Origin: Flammeovirgaceae bacterium
Lineage (GTDB): Bacteria > Bacteroidota > Bacteroidia > Cytophagales > Cyclobacteriaceae
Direction: 5' to 3'
Length of the DNA stretch: 64,000 nucleotides
Assembly: GCA_013204595.1 (NCBI GenBank)
Contig: JABMNK010000052.1
Coordinates: 1 to 64,000, forward strand
Below, piece after piece: positions 18,506 to 27,774 of this stretch (the first letter of the stretch is position 1; each line of letters begins with the position of its first letter). The notes beneath the pieces were generated by a model. The model was given only the letters and a program-made list of their open reading frames with translations. It had not been told where the DNA came from and did no database searches. The position numbers and the translations under genes are program-made.

Positions 18506-18737
18506 CCCTCAGATTGCTTCAAGCATTATCTGCCAACTCTCTAGTGACGTTGCTTATTTAATAAAAAGAAGGGTTACGATGCACTCCCCCTCTTGAAAAT
18601 ACAGAACCTACCGATACAGAAGTGGCGGAAAAATGCGCCCGCTCTTCAAAGGCAAGGTAATACCAGCCTTCTGAGATTTTATGATTGACTGCATTTTTAA
18701 CGAAAAGAACTTCTAGCAATAATTGATGTTAAATAAA

Positions 18738-19263
18738 CTAGAAATCTTTGCAATTAAATCCTATTGTAAAAGTAATCCTAGATCCAGAGGGTCCTGCATC
18801 TCCTAAATAAGGATCTTTTCTATCTACAGAAGGAACAAAGCCAATATTTACTGGCATATTCACACTTCCTATTTTGAAGTTTTTACCTATGGCTAAGATT
18901 GGAGCAAAACCAGTAAGGGATATATTTGCTCCAAGGGCAAATTCATAACCTTCTTCACCTCTAACGCCCATTAAAGCAGAAAAAGAGGGTAGAAGTACTC
19001 CTTTTTCTAATCCACCAACACTGACTAACTATTCTCCTAAAAAGGCAAATTTAAGAGAGTCATTAGTAAATCTATTTTCCCATTGATAGCCAAATTGCGT
19101 GATAAAATTAGACTCGACTCTCTTTGAAGATGTGCCATCTGTTAAGAAAGTAGCACCAATTCTAGGACCCTGGAGTTGTTCTACTTGAGCTTTACATATA
19201 CTCACAGAAATGAGTAGAAATGAGTAGAAATGAAAATATTGATAACTGCTTAATTAGATTCAT
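18738..19263 (-). pseudogene. Outer-membrane beta-barrel protein, broken
   Basis: Minus-strand frame from ATG 19263 with a signal peptide (KQLSIFSFLLIS), then barrel-like strands (GPRIGATFLTD, FITQFGYQWENRF, FALGANISLTGFAPILAIG, ITFTIGFNCKDF) ending at 18738. Two lesions are seen. A 10-bp tandem duplication (unit TGAGTAGAAA on the plus strand, 19211-19230) shifts the frame inside the signal peptide. An in-frame TAG at 19029-19031 sits where a Gln codon would fit. The C-terminal 77 codons remain open. The family is not identified; size and pattern suggest a porin-like Bacteroidota barrel of about 170 residues. Confidence 0.75.
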
Positions 19264-19428
19264 GATACTATGATTTTGGTTAATTTATTATCATAATTTA
19301 CAGATTTATATTTTAAAGACAACGGTAAATTTACCAATTTTTCTTTCTAACAGAAATAAATAAGGGATTCTTATAAAGATAGTATTTGCGCTTAGCCCTT
19401 ATCTGGTACAGTTTTGATCATATCGAAC

Positions 19429-19734
19429 CTAATTATAGAGAGTATCTTCATTGGGAAAATAAAAATATTTTTTGGAATCATCTGGAAAGGTAAGGTGTTT
19501 CCGAAAACCTGTAGGAATATACACTCCTGTATTTCGCACTTGATGGTCAGCATCAAAGACCAGCTCAATCTTCACATCAATATCACCATACTGCTTTGAC
19601 CATTTTCTTAATTGTGCTTCTATTTCTGACCATTCTCCTTGATTGAGCCTGTCAAGTTGCATGGAGCAGTTCACAAAGGAAAAGGGGGTCTTTAGATTTG
19701 TGTAAGAATCACTGAATGCAGCAGCAGGAGCGTT
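19429..19734 (-). pseudogene. DNA/RNA non-specific endonuclease, 3' remnant
   Basis: The open frame encodes APAAAFSDSYTN, PFSFVNCSMQ, LNQGEWSEIEAQLRKWSKQY, GDIDVKIELVFD and VYIPTGFRKHL. This order matches the second half of ββα-metal (DNA/RNA non-specific) nucleases, where the pattern is APA..F..S....F..SN..PQ...LN.G.W..LE...R.....GDV.V..G......VPT.F.K. The preceding DRGH catalytic motif is missing: the frame upstream reads unrelated residues and stops at 19804-19806. It is therefore a truncated remnant. No immunity gene or toxin delivery domain is evident next to it. Confidence 0.5.
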
Positions 19735-19943
19735 AACCGGTTGTACACGACAGCCCCCTATACTTCCTCCCTTTTGGTAGCTAATTAGCGCCTCTCCATC
19801 CCATTATCCCTCCATCCCCACCTATGTTCTGTACCGTTTATGACTATTAATAAAACCCTCGACACTACTGAACCCATTTCTTTTTCCTATTGATAAATTT
19901 CAACTAACTTTAATTGACTACTGTATTATAAAATAGTATCTAT

Positions 19944-21221
19944 ATGACTTCAAGAAGACTTTTCCTCAAAAAAGGCATTATTGGTGGATTAGCGGCTCCC
20001 TTATTGACTCAGGACAGCCCGGCGATCCCAAGTATCAGCAACCTCCAAGAAAAAAACATCAATGATGCCGAATACTGGCAAGCAGTGAGAAAACATTTTG
20101 TACTCCGTGAAGATCAGGTATACTTCAACAATGGAACCATGGGGCCCACACCTGGTTATGTAATCAATAAGATTTCTGAACACCTGTTGCACTATAATGT
20201 GCACGCTGCCGAGACCGATTACAAAGATGGCACTGGACCCGAATTGCTGACGGGATATTTCTCATACGACTCCATCCGTCAAAAAATTGGCTTAATCATC
20301 AATGCTGATTATCAATCAATCGCCCTTACCCAAAACGCCACCTTTGGGATGAATTATGTGGCCAATGGCCTTGCCCTCGAAGCGGGTGACGAAATCATCA
20401 ATACCAACCAAGAGCATGGTGGGGGCTACGGCGCATGGATGTCTCTGGCCAAACGCCATGGATTGGTGTACAAACAAGCCCAAATACCTATTCCAGCCAA
20501 CGATCCAGAGGCGCTTTTCGATGCCATATTCAAACTAGTAACCAAAAAAACAAAGGTCATCGCCATTCCTCATATTGTATCCGTTTATGGCACGGTCATG
20601 CCTGTAAAAGCCATTTGTGCTGAAGCACGCAAGAGGGGTATTTTCACCGTTCTTGATGGGGCACAATCGGTAGGTCAGGTACTCGTGGACGTCCAAGACA
20701 TCGGCTGTGATGCCTACTATTCTAGCCTTCACAAATGGCTCCTCGCCCCAGCAGGAAATGGCATTCTGTACATCAATCCCGAACGCATAGGGGAAATATG
20801 GACCACCATTGCAAGCTATAATTGGGATAATCAAACGGACCACGGATTTCGTTTAATGCAAAATGGCACCGGCAATCCTGCATTAATGGCGGGATTGGAT
20901 GCTTCACTTGATTTCTACAATACCATTGGACAAGATCGATGGATAAGTAGAATCAAAACCCTAGGTGATTATCTCCGCAACCGCTTGCAAGCTATGGATC
21001 GTATTACCATCCACTCGTCAACCCATCCACAGATGTGTGCGGGATTGACTACTTATGCCCTCGACGGCTGGACAGGTCCCGATTTGCAGAAAGCCATGTG
21101 GGCACAAGAAAAACTGCAACCGCGTTCGGTAGGCACCGAACTACTGCGACATTCGGTACATATTTACAATAATGAATCTGAAATTGATCGGGCCATTGAT
21201 GTCATGAATGGGCTAAAATAA
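19944..21221 (+). CDS. Tat-exported class V aminotransferase (isopenicillin N epimerase-like, PLP)
   Basis: 425 residues. SRRLFLKKGIIGG at the N-terminus is a twin-arginine signal, so the enzyme should act in the periplasm. The PLP fold is clear: FNNGTMGPTP (61-70), TQNATFGMN (129-137), NQEHGGGYGAW (155-165), DGAQSVGQ (238-245), and the Schiff-base lysine K264 in SSLHKW. The closest relatives by motif are isopenicillin-N-epimerase/EgtE-type enzymes that act as epimerases, lyases or desulfurases rather than true transaminases; the substrate is unknown. It ends 14 bp from the convergent SDR gene. Confidence 0.9.
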   Translation: MTSRRLFLKKGIIGGLAAPLLTQDSPAIPSISNLQEKNINDAEYWQAVRKHFVLREDQVYFNNGTMGPTPGYVINKISEHLLHYNVHAAETDYKDGTGPELLTGYFSYDSIRQKIGLIINADYQSIALTQNATFGMNYVANGLALEAGDEIINTNQEHGGGYGAWMSLAKRHGLVYKQAQIPIPANDPEALFDAIFKLVTKKTKVIAIPHIVSVYGTVMPVKAICAEARKRGIFTVLDGAQSVGQVLVDVQDIGCDAYYSSLHKWLLAPAGNGILYINPERIGEIWTTIASYNWDNQTDHGFRLMQNGTGNPALMAGLDASLDFYNTIGQDRWISRIKTLGDYLRNRLQAMDRITIHSSTHPQMCAGLTTYALDGWTGPDLQKAMWAQEKLQPRSVGTELLRHSVHIYNNESEIDRAIDVMNGLK

Positions 21222-21235
21222 ATTCAGCGCAGCTT

Positions 21236-22093
21236 TTAGCGTTCGGATTCAGGGTAATCAGTAGGTAATCCAAGGTATTCAAACTGGTCAATTTCTTCGC
21301 CAAAATCATGTAATTTGATTTTGATTCGAGCATAGGCCGGACCTCCAAGGGGCAAATGCAAGGGGGGATTCTTGAGTTGTGTCAACTCATACATTGCATT
21401 AACCACCCTAATTGGGTCTCCTATTTGCTTTCCACTTACCGCTTGAATGGCTTTGATGTTTTTATGAGCCGTCTCGTCGTAATCTGCGATTTCCGCACCA
21501 ACAAAGGTGGCAGAGGTCCCCGCCCAGTCTGTTCGAAAGGGTCCCGGCTCTACATTTGTAACATTAATCCCCAAATGCTTAGTTTCGGCCGATAAGGCCT
21601 CTACGATACCTTCCAATGCAAATTTGGATCCATTATAAATACCCACTCCGGGGAACCCATTAAGGCCAGCGATAGAAGTAATGTTCAAAATATGTCCGGA
21701 TCTGTTTTTTCTCATAAATGGCAATACTGCCTTGATCATGGCAACCGCGCCAAATACATTTACCTCAAATTGTCTCCTAATCTCGGCACCATCAATGAGT
21801 TCAATAGGCCCCAACGACCCATAACCCGCGTTATTTACCAAAACATCTATTTTTGATCCATACTTCTCTTGAATCAACTGATGGATGCGTGCCTCGGCAT
21901 CCTCCTCCGTGACATCCAAGACAAACCCCCTAATCGAGCCGGAAGAAAGCGCCTCAAGCACTGGCACTTGCTCTTTTTTTCTGACCGTACCTATTACCTG
22001 ATCTCCCTTATCTGCTACCGATTTTGCCAATTCCCTCCCAAATCCAGAAGAACATCCTGTGATTAACCAAACCTTCTTTTCCATTAAACTCAT
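21236..22093 (-). CDS. SDR family oxidoreductase
   Basis: 285-residue classical short-chain dehydrogenase. TGCSSGFG (12-19), NNAG (87-90), S140, Y153 and K157 (YNGSK) are intact, and VEPGPFRTDW follows as in the SDR subgroup with TGCSSGxG and extended C-termini. TVRKK after beta-2 suggests NADP preference. The extra C-terminal 40 residues (LPLGGPAYARIKIKLHDF) are typical of this subgroup. An alternative start at Met4 is possible. It converges with the aminotransferase and is not in an obvious operon. Confidence 0.9.
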   Translation of the reverse strand: MSLMEKKVWLITGCSSGFGRELAKSVADKGDQVIGTVRKKEQVPVLEALSSGSIRGFVLDVTEEDAEARIHQLIQEKYGSKIDVLVNNAGYGSLGPIELIDGAEIRRQFEVNVFGAVAMIKAVLPFMRKNRSGHILNITSIAGLNGFPGVGIYNGSKFALEGIVEALSAETKHLGINVTNVEPGPFRTDWAGTSATFVGAEIADYDETAHKNIKAIQAVSGKQIGDPIRVVNAMYELTQLKNPPLHLPLGGPAYARIKIKLHDFGEEIDQFEYLGLPTDYPESER

Positions 22094-22236
22094 TTAAACG
22101 TTTCTATTTGTTTCGCTATGCAAGCGAATTGTGAACAATATAATGATATCCACCCACTATTAATTGCCGATTCTACAGAAATAATTACGCCTCATAAAGT
22201 ACCTTTTAAATGCAAACAAGACGCCATCGATTTGCT

Positions 22237-22932
22237 TCAGTTATCTAAGGGATTAATAAATCTTTTGTCATCAACGGGCGTGCCAATGGTAATATTGGAA
22301 AATATATATTCCGAACGAACACTGGCAGTATAAACCTTAACGTGAGTCGCAAAGATCAATCCATTGATGTCGGTATATTTAACCACCTCTCTGGTCAATT
22401 TCTGACTCCCGGTGGGGAGCTCTCTGGTAATGATGGTTTTAAAAAGTAAATAACTATCGGCGGAAATAAAATACTCCCTGGTTTCTATGCCCCTTAATTC
22501 CATAATCCAATAATACCATTGGTCCTCAATAGAAATCTTCCCTTTGTAAACCATGTCCATGGATGCCCCCACTGGCGTTCCAAATATGAATACATTTTGG
22601 TGGATAAGCGCCTCGTCAGCTGTCATTAAAACCGCTTCATCACTTGTCCATTTGGCAATGGTCCATGAATCTATCCCGTTGTAGGCTTCAAGAAATCTTG
22701 ATCGCTGACTAACCATCAGAAATTTATTTGGCCTCTTCATAAAAAAAGTGACGGGATAATCCCCATGACTCCCCAGCCAAAATCCTTTGGTACTAACTGT
22801 TTTGATCCCTTCCCAATAAGCTGGCTGATGTGCCTCTGCATGCATGTTCATTAACTGCTGAAGACTGTCTTGAGCACTAGCCGTGGCAAAAAAAAGAATT
22901 AAAAAAGTATTGATCAAATACCTACGCACCAT
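22237..22932 (-). CDS. LolA-like outer-membrane lipoprotein sorting-type protein
   Basis: 231 residues with a signal peptide ending TASAQ (about 1-20). The rest alternates beta strands typical of the LolA/LolB half-barrel fold, including GFWLG, VTFFMKRPNKFLM, GIDSWTIAKW and YLLFKTIITRELPTG. It is a periplasmic protein; a lipid- or lipoprotein-binding role is inferred from fold only. The next gene upstream on the same strand, 41 bp away, encodes a similar-looking protein, so the two are probably one transcription unit. Confidence 0.65.
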   Translation of the reverse strand: MVRRYLINTFLILFFATASAQDSLQQLMNMHAEAHQPAYWEGIKTVSTKGFWLGSHGDYPVTFFMKRPNKFLMVSQRSRFLEAYNGIDSWTIAKWTSDEAVLMTADEALIHQNVFIFGTPVGASMDMVYKGKISIEDQWYYWIMELRGIETREYFISADSYLLFKTIITRELPTGSQKLTREVVKYTDINGLIFATHVKVYTASVRSEYIFSNITIGTPVDDKRFINPLDN

Positions 22933-22973
22933 CTATGTTTACCATTACTACAACAAAAATAGGGCCATACAAA

Positions 22974-23753
22974 TTAAAACGAAGCGAACCGCTCCTCGGG
23001 AACTGATTCCAAAACCTCTACCTCGGTCAGCTCTCTTGTCCCCCGTTCGTTCGATAACAGGATATTTCCCAATTGCTGATAATTGCCCCATGGGGAAAGA
23101 AATCGCGGTTCCAAATCTGTGAAATGGGCATAATATGCCCACTGTTTTACCAAATTTGTTTCTTTCGATACCCAGACCCAATAGGCATTCTCTGGACTTA
23201 CTCCCACGTTGTCAAAAGTCAATTTGAGTACATCTGACCATTCCCCCATTTGAGTAGTGTCCTCTTTGAGATAAGTCAGTGTAACTCCTGTATCTTTTAA
23301 TTTATAGGGCATTACCAACCAATAAGAATCATTAATCCATGTCCGCCAACCTTGCTCCAAATAGTAACTGACGCTATCCGTATTTACCTCTTCCGTCCCA
23401 CTTCGAAATACCCGTCCTGTCATTTCCTTTAGATCTAATAAAACAACTTGATCATCTCGGCTGTTTTCAATACGTACCCGTCCTGCCGTTTTGTCCCACA
23501 ATAATTTGCGGCTTCCAAAAAAATTCCAGCTGAGGTATCGGGTTTGGTCCCAGGCACGTCTTCCACCCATCGCATGCATAACGCGATCAGCTATAACAAT
23601 CGCCAAGGGATCAGAACTTTCCAAATCAAAACCCTCAGCAGGGGCATTCAAATCCTCCTCGTCAAATGAACTGGAACTCCCTCCTGTATCCCCGCTAAAC
23701 TTGCACTGACTCAAGGTAAGACCTAGTACCAACAAAAAAATAACGTTCTTCAT
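22974..23753 (-). CDS. Hypothetical lipoprotein, LolA-like fold (DUF6503-like)
   Basis: 259 residues; the signal sequence ends in LSQC, putting the lipidated Cys at 17, followed by a Gly/Ser/acidic linker. The body has AIVIADRVMHAMGGRRAWDQTRYLSWNFFG, typical of Bacteroidota LolA-like lipoproteins in which a helix with MGG is followed by paired strands, and WVWVSKETNLVKQWAYY towards the end. Function is unknown. It precedes the smaller LolA-like gene on the same strand, and the M1 peptidase gene ends 89 bp upstream, also on the minus strand. Confidence 0.6.
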   Translation of the reverse strand: MKNVIFLLVLGLTLSQCKFSGDTGGSSSSFDEEDLNAPAEGFDLESSDPLAIVIADRVMHAMGGRRAWDQTRYLSWNFFGSRKLLWDKTAGRVRIENSRDDQVVLLDLKEMTGRVFRSGTEEVNTDSVSYYLEQGWRTWINDSYWLVMPYKLKDTGVTLTYLKEDTTQMGEWSDVLKLTFDNVGVSPENAYWVWVSKETNLVKQWAYYAHFTDLEPRFLSPWGNYQQLGNILLSNERGTRELTEVEVLESVPEERFASF

Positions 23754-23842
23754 GTTTTATCTAAATTACCTAGTAATAGCTCTGGGATCTGACCTCAAGA
23801 GCCTCCATTGTCTCTATTGTTTGGTAAATCTGCGACAACGTA

Positions 23843-26050
23843 TCAATTATCCTTCTTGAATTTATCAAAGCGAGTTGGTATTACCATTTTGGGAAACCGA
23901 TTATTACTTTGATCTACATCCGCAGTCGCCTTATCAGGATCTATGAGAATATTAACGACTTCTTTTTCTTTAACAAATATTTTGGTGAACGCTTGCTCGT
24001 TGTGTCTCCAAATCTCCGCAGGAAGGGTCTCCACCTCTTTCGTTCCGTCAACATACGTCCATTCAATAATGACCGGCATGACTAGCCCTCCCTTATTGAC
24101 CATCTTCACTTCATAAAAGTTTTTATCTGCTAATTCCTCTTTTATCTGCTGTTCATCCAACTTGTTTTTGAACTCTTGGTAATCTCGCGATTTGGTGTTC
24201 TTAAAAACAAATGTTTCAGCCGCCTCTGAAAATGATTTTTTATCCTCATTCAAGTTTTGATCTGTTCCTTTAATCTGCTTTCTTTCAAGTTCATTTTCCT
24301 CCTTTTGCATTTTAAAATACCTTACTTGATCAACACCAATATCCACGTTATCGGTGGTATAAAACCATCCTCTCCAAAACCAGTCCAGGTCTACGGCAGA
24401 AGCATCTTCCATCGTTCTGAAAAAATCAGCGGGTGATGGGTTTTTAAACGCCCATCTTTGTGCATATATCTTAAAGGCATAATCAAAAAGCTCCGGCCCC
24501 ATAACTGTCTCTCTTAAGATCGCTAATGCTGCCGCTGGTTTGGCATAGGCATTGTTGCCAAATTGAAGAACCTGTTCTGAATTGGTCATGATGGGGCGCA
24601 TCAATCCTTGCTGACCACTCATATAGGGCACAATGCTTTCGGCCGAGCCTCTACTTATAGGAAAATTGGGGTCATAGTCTTTGGTAGCAATCGACTGGAT
24701 AAAAGTATCCAATCCTTCGTCCATCCATGTCCATTGTCTTTCATCTGAATTGATAATCATTGGGAAAAAATTATGCCCAACTTCATGAATGATTACCGAA
24801 ATCATACCCCACTTGGTTTGATCGAAATACGTCCCATCTTCCTTGGGACGTCCAAAATTGAAACAAATCATTGGATACTCCATACCAATACTTGCCGCAT
24901 GTACCGAAATGGCAACTGGGTAAGGATAATCTATTGTGTGTCTGGAGTAGGTAATTAGCGTTTGTCTTACCGCTCTAGTAGAATGCGCTTCCCATAAGGT
25001 ATTTCCTTCCTTGGGATAATAAGACATGGCTAGCGGTTTTTTACCGTTTAAATCGACCGCCATCGCGTCCCAAATGTATTTTCTAGAAGCTGCAAAGGCA
25101 AAATCCCTCACATTTTCTGCTTTGAAATGCCAGGTTTCTGTTCCCTTACTTTTGTTTTTCTCACTGTTCCGCGCCTCGGCCTCCGTGACAATTATTACCG
25201 GATCTTTAAAGCTATTTTTAGCTGTTTCAAACCTTTTTATCTGGCCCTGCGTCAGCACTTGCTCCGGATTTTGTAACCACCCTGTAGCTCCGACAATAAA
25301 ATCATCCGGAACAGTAATGGATACATCAAAATTTCCAAAGCTTAAGGTGAACTCACCTCTTCCCAAAAACTGCTTATTTTGCCATCCTTCGACGTCATCG
25401 TAGACAGCCATCCTTGGATAAAATTGGGCAATAGTATAGGAGTAATTGTCATCTTCTGGAAAGTATTCATATCCCGAACGTCCCTTCTGAGACATGCGGT
25501 CATTGATATTATAGTTCCAATCAATATTGAAAACTATCGAGTCTCCTGAGATAAGCGGTTCATCAAGATTGATCCGCATCATCGTTTTATTGATCACATA
25601 GTCCATGTCCGCACCTCCAGCATTCGTGATTTTTTGAATTTTAAATCCCCCATCAAAATCATTGACATAAGCAAACAAATCTTTTGCTGACAAGCTGTCT
25701 AGCATATTCGATTCCGTAACCAGCGGCGTATCCGAATCTTGCGCCCTAAAGTTTTGATCCAATTGCAGCCATAAATATTCAAGATCATCTGGCGATTGAT
25801 TGAAATAGGTAATGCGCTCGTTTCCGGTGATTTGTTGGCTCTGATCATCAAGGGTGATTTGAATTTTATAATCTGCCCGCTGTTGCCAATACGCTTTCCC
25901 TGGAGCCCCTGAAGCGGTTCGCGTACTGTTGGGCGTTGGCAGTATAGTGCCCAGCTGTTCAAATTTTTGTCCCCAATTCGGATCTGTTTGGGCCTTAAGT
26001 TGGATAACAAACGGTCCAAGCACTATCAATATTATAAGTAATTGTTTCAT
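23843..26050 (-). CDS. M1 family metallopeptidase (gluzincin aminopeptidase)
   Basis: 735 residues from ATG 26050, which opens a signal peptide (IILIVLGPFVIQLKAQ); a TTG two codons upstream is less likely. The zinc site HEVGH (422-426) with E445 18 residues on (MDEGLD) defines a gluzincin, and SIGMEYP is the GxMEN-like exopeptidase loop. Residues of about 40-290 form the M1 N-terminal beta domain. The Lys/Glu-rich region after about 580 is an insertion. Bacteroidota often encode this protein next to HupE/UreJ and DUF6702 proteins, as here; the HupE gene ends 14 bp before this start. The last 22 bp at the 3' end lie outside the inverted-repeat span visible in the window. Confidence 0.93.
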   Translation of the reverse strand: MKQLLIILIVLGPFVIQLKAQTDPNWGQKFEQLGTILPTPNSTRTASGAPGKAYWQQRADYKIQITLDDQSQQITGNERITYFNQSPDDLEYLWLQLDQNFRAQDSDTPLVTESNMLDSLSAKDLFAYVNDFDGGFKIQKITNAGGADMDYVINKTMMRINLDEPLISGDSIVFNIDWNYNINDRMSQKGRSGYEYFPEDDNYSYTIAQFYPRMAVYDDVEGWQNKQFLGRGEFTLSFGNFDVSITVPDDFIVGATGWLQNPEQVLTQGQIKRFETAKNSFKDPVIIVTEAEARNSEKNKSKGTETWHFKAENVRDFAFAASRKYIWDAMAVDLNGKKPLAMSYYPKEGNTLWEAHSTRAVRQTLITYSRHTIDYPYPVAISVHAASIGMEYPMICFNFGRPKEDGTYFDQTKWGMISVIIHEVGHNFFPMIINSDERQWTWMDEGLDTFIQSIATKDYDPNFPISRGSAESIVPYMSGQQGLMRPIMTNSEQVLQFGNNAYAKPAAALAILRETVMGPELFDYAFKIYAQRWAFKNPSPADFFRTMEDASAVDLDWFWRGWFYTTDNVDIGVDQVRYFKMQKEENELERKQIKGTDQNLNEDKKSFSEAAETFVFKNTKSRDYQEFKNKLDEQQIKEELADKNFYEVKMVNKGGLVMPVIIEWTYVDGTKEVETLPAEIWRHNEQAFTKIFVKEKEVVNILIDPDKATADVDQSNNRFPKMVIPTRFDKFKKDN

Positions 26051-26064
26051 ATTCAAGTATTAAA

Positions 26065-26661
26065 TTAAATCCAAAATCTGGCTTCGATCATTAAAACAAA
26101 AGTGATGCCTATAATTATGGAGGAAATGATGATTTTCCAATCACGTCGATCTACTCCAAATAAGCCAACAAAAAATGCACTTATGATCAGAAAAAAAATC
26201 ATTACCACGATCTGTCCGACCTCTAAGCCCAAATTAAATGCCAATAATTGTTTTATTATCGCTGTGTCCCTACCCAGGATTGCCTTCAAATAATTAGAGA
26301 ATCCAAACCCATGAATGGTACCAAAAAACCCAGCATACAGATAATTAAGAGATACCTTTCTTGTCGAAGGAATATATCTATTGCGGTCTCTAGTGAACAA
26401 ATTAGATCCCGCTGTAATCAGAATCGTCAACGGAATTAAAAATTCTATAAGATCCGAATCAACATTGACCAAATCGAATGTTGCCATCGCAAGCGTAATG
26501 CTATGGCCAAAGGTAAAGGCTGTTACCAAAATTAAAATTTTACGCCAATCACTTGCCAAATACAATGCCGATATTGCAACTACAAAAAGCATATGATCGT
26601 AGCCTGCAAAATCCAGAATATGGTAAAGTCCTAATTCAAAATATATTATAAATTCTGTCAT
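26065..26661 (-). CDS. HupE/UreJ family membrane protein
   Basis: 198 residues from ATG 26661; the longer frame from 26691 would overlap the divergent gene's start. The signature LGLYHILDFAGYDHMLFV, rich in His/Asp at the start of the first helix, marks the HupE/UreJ group, which includes nickel/cobalt permease-like proteins. Five to six hydrophobic segments follow, with FTFGHSITLAMA and GTIHGFGFS carrying further conserved His. A metal-transport role is inferred. It lies 14 bp upstream of the M1 peptidase and is divergent from DUF6702, a recurrent Bacteroidota trio. Confidence 0.85.
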   Translation of the reverse strand: MTEFIIYFELGLYHILDFAGYDHMLFVVAISALYLASDWRKILILVTAFTFGHSITLAMATFDLVNVDSDLIEFLIPLTILITAGSNLFTRDRNRYIPSTRKVSLNYLYAGFFGTIHGFGFSNYLKAILGRDTAIIKQLLAFNLGLEVGQIVVMIFFLIISAFFVGLFGVDRRDWKIIISSIIIGITFVLMIEARFWI

Positions 26662-26685
26662 TAACTTATTGTTAAATAAATCAGC

Positions 26686-27168
26686 ATGCATTACACACTA
26701 TTCATTCTTATTGCTAAAGTATACCTTCTGCATGCATTTCATGTCAGTGTTTGTGATGTGGTGTACAATTCTGATGATAAACATCTCAAAATAAGTGTTC
26801 GACTGTTTTTGGATGATTTAGAAAAGGAACTAAAAATCTATTCCAAAAATCCTCAATTGGACATTAGCCAAATAGACCCCACGACATTAAATCACACAAT
26901 GGAACAATATTTTACTGATAAATTTGGCGTTAGTGTCCAAGAGGAAAAGATCAACTTGGTTTTTCTGGGGAGTGAAATTGAAAACGACGCCCTGTGGTGT
27001 TATTTAGAATACGAAAAAATGAAACCATTCCTAGAAATGACCATTTCAAATGAACTTTTGTTTTTGGCATTTGACGACCAAGACAATTTAGTTCATGTTC
27101 GAAAAGATGGCGTGGTCAAGAGCCTGCGGTTATATCCCAAAAAAGCAATAGCAACTGTTAGCTGGTAA
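26686..27168 (+). CDS. DUF6702 family protein
   Basis: 160 residues; hydrophobic start (LFILIAKVYLLHAFHVS) acting as a signal or anchor, with HAFHVSVCDVVYNSDDKHLKI matching the DUF6702 opening, where His and the F/D pattern recur. Then RLFLDDLEKELK and YFTDKFGVSV, and a final beta-rich part. Function is unknown; its constant link with the HupE-like gene suggests a shared envelope or metal-related job. It overlaps the 3' end of the convergent 2H phosphoesterase gene by 11 bp. Its start is 24 bp from that of the divergent HupE gene, so both promoters must overlap coding sequence. Confidence 0.8.
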   Translation: MHYTLFILIAKVYLLHAFHVSVCDVVYNSDDKHLKISVRLFLDDLEKELKIYSKNPQLDISQIDPTTLNHTMEQYFTDKFGVSVQEEKINLVFLGSEIENDALWCYLEYEKMKPFLEMTISNELLFLAFDDQDNLVHVRKDGVVKSLRLYPKKAIATVSW

Positions 27169-27706
27169 CATTAAAGTGAAAGACATCTGTCTCTTCCCAT
27201 TGGACGCCATCATGCTTTAACAGCGAAATCCCATTTACTGAAAACTGTCTATCAAAGGATTGCGTTTGAAAAAAATCCCATGCCTCAACAAAAATAGCCC
27301 TTTTCAAATCGCGAAAAGCAATCGTAACATGTGGATGAAAGGCTTGATTTTTATACGCTTCATTGAAAACATTCCCTTTCTTCATGAATAGGGCCACCTG
27401 CTTTTGTAATTTGTTTAGCGGTTCGGTTTCCTGGACATTGACAAAGATAACACGCGGCTCAAAACACCCAAAATTCTTTAAATTCAATTCGAATGGTGAT
27501 AATTCTTGAACCAATTGACCTAATCCTTCTGTGAGACTTTGTTTCTTGTTAATTTTCCACTTGAAGGGCATGTGAAGGGTAATATGAGGTGGTGACTTCA
27601 TGGCATGATGTGAGTGATAGTTCTCGGAAACAATTTTTTTAAGAACCATTACTTCTTTCCGAATATCCTGAGGTAGTACCACTGCAATAAAAAATAAGTC
27701 CTCCAA
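27158..27706 (-). CDS. 2'-5' RNA ligase / 2H phosphoesterase family protein
   Basis: 182 residues with the two HxT motifs that define 2H phosphoesterases: HITL (H41) and HVTI (H126), symmetrically placed in the duplicated fold. Members act on 2',3'-cyclic phosphates or 2'-5' linkages in RNA; which reaction applies here is unknown. The start is a TTG at 27706: an in-frame TAG lies five codons upstream with no ATG between, and family proteins begin just before the strand LFFIAVVLP. It is cytoplasmic, with no signal peptide. Confidence 0.85.
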   Translation of the reverse strand: MEDLFFIAVVLPQDIRKEVMVLKKIVSENYHSHHAMKSPPHITLHMPFKWKINKKQSLTEGLGQLVQELSPFELNLKNFGCFEPRVIFVNVQETEPLNKLQKQVALFMKKGNVFNEAYKNQAFHPHVTIAFRDLKRAIFVEAWDFFQTQSFDRQFSVNGISLLKHDGVQWEETDVFHFNVTS

Positions 27707-27774
27707 AATTGCTTCTCGCTATATTTAATAACTTTCTGATTAAAGAAACCTTTTATTACTCAAAATACAAAGAA

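Noticed and set aside
22118..22333. 71-codon plus-strand frame
   Set aside because: Overlaps the 3' end of the LolA-like gene by nearly 100 bp and has no family features.
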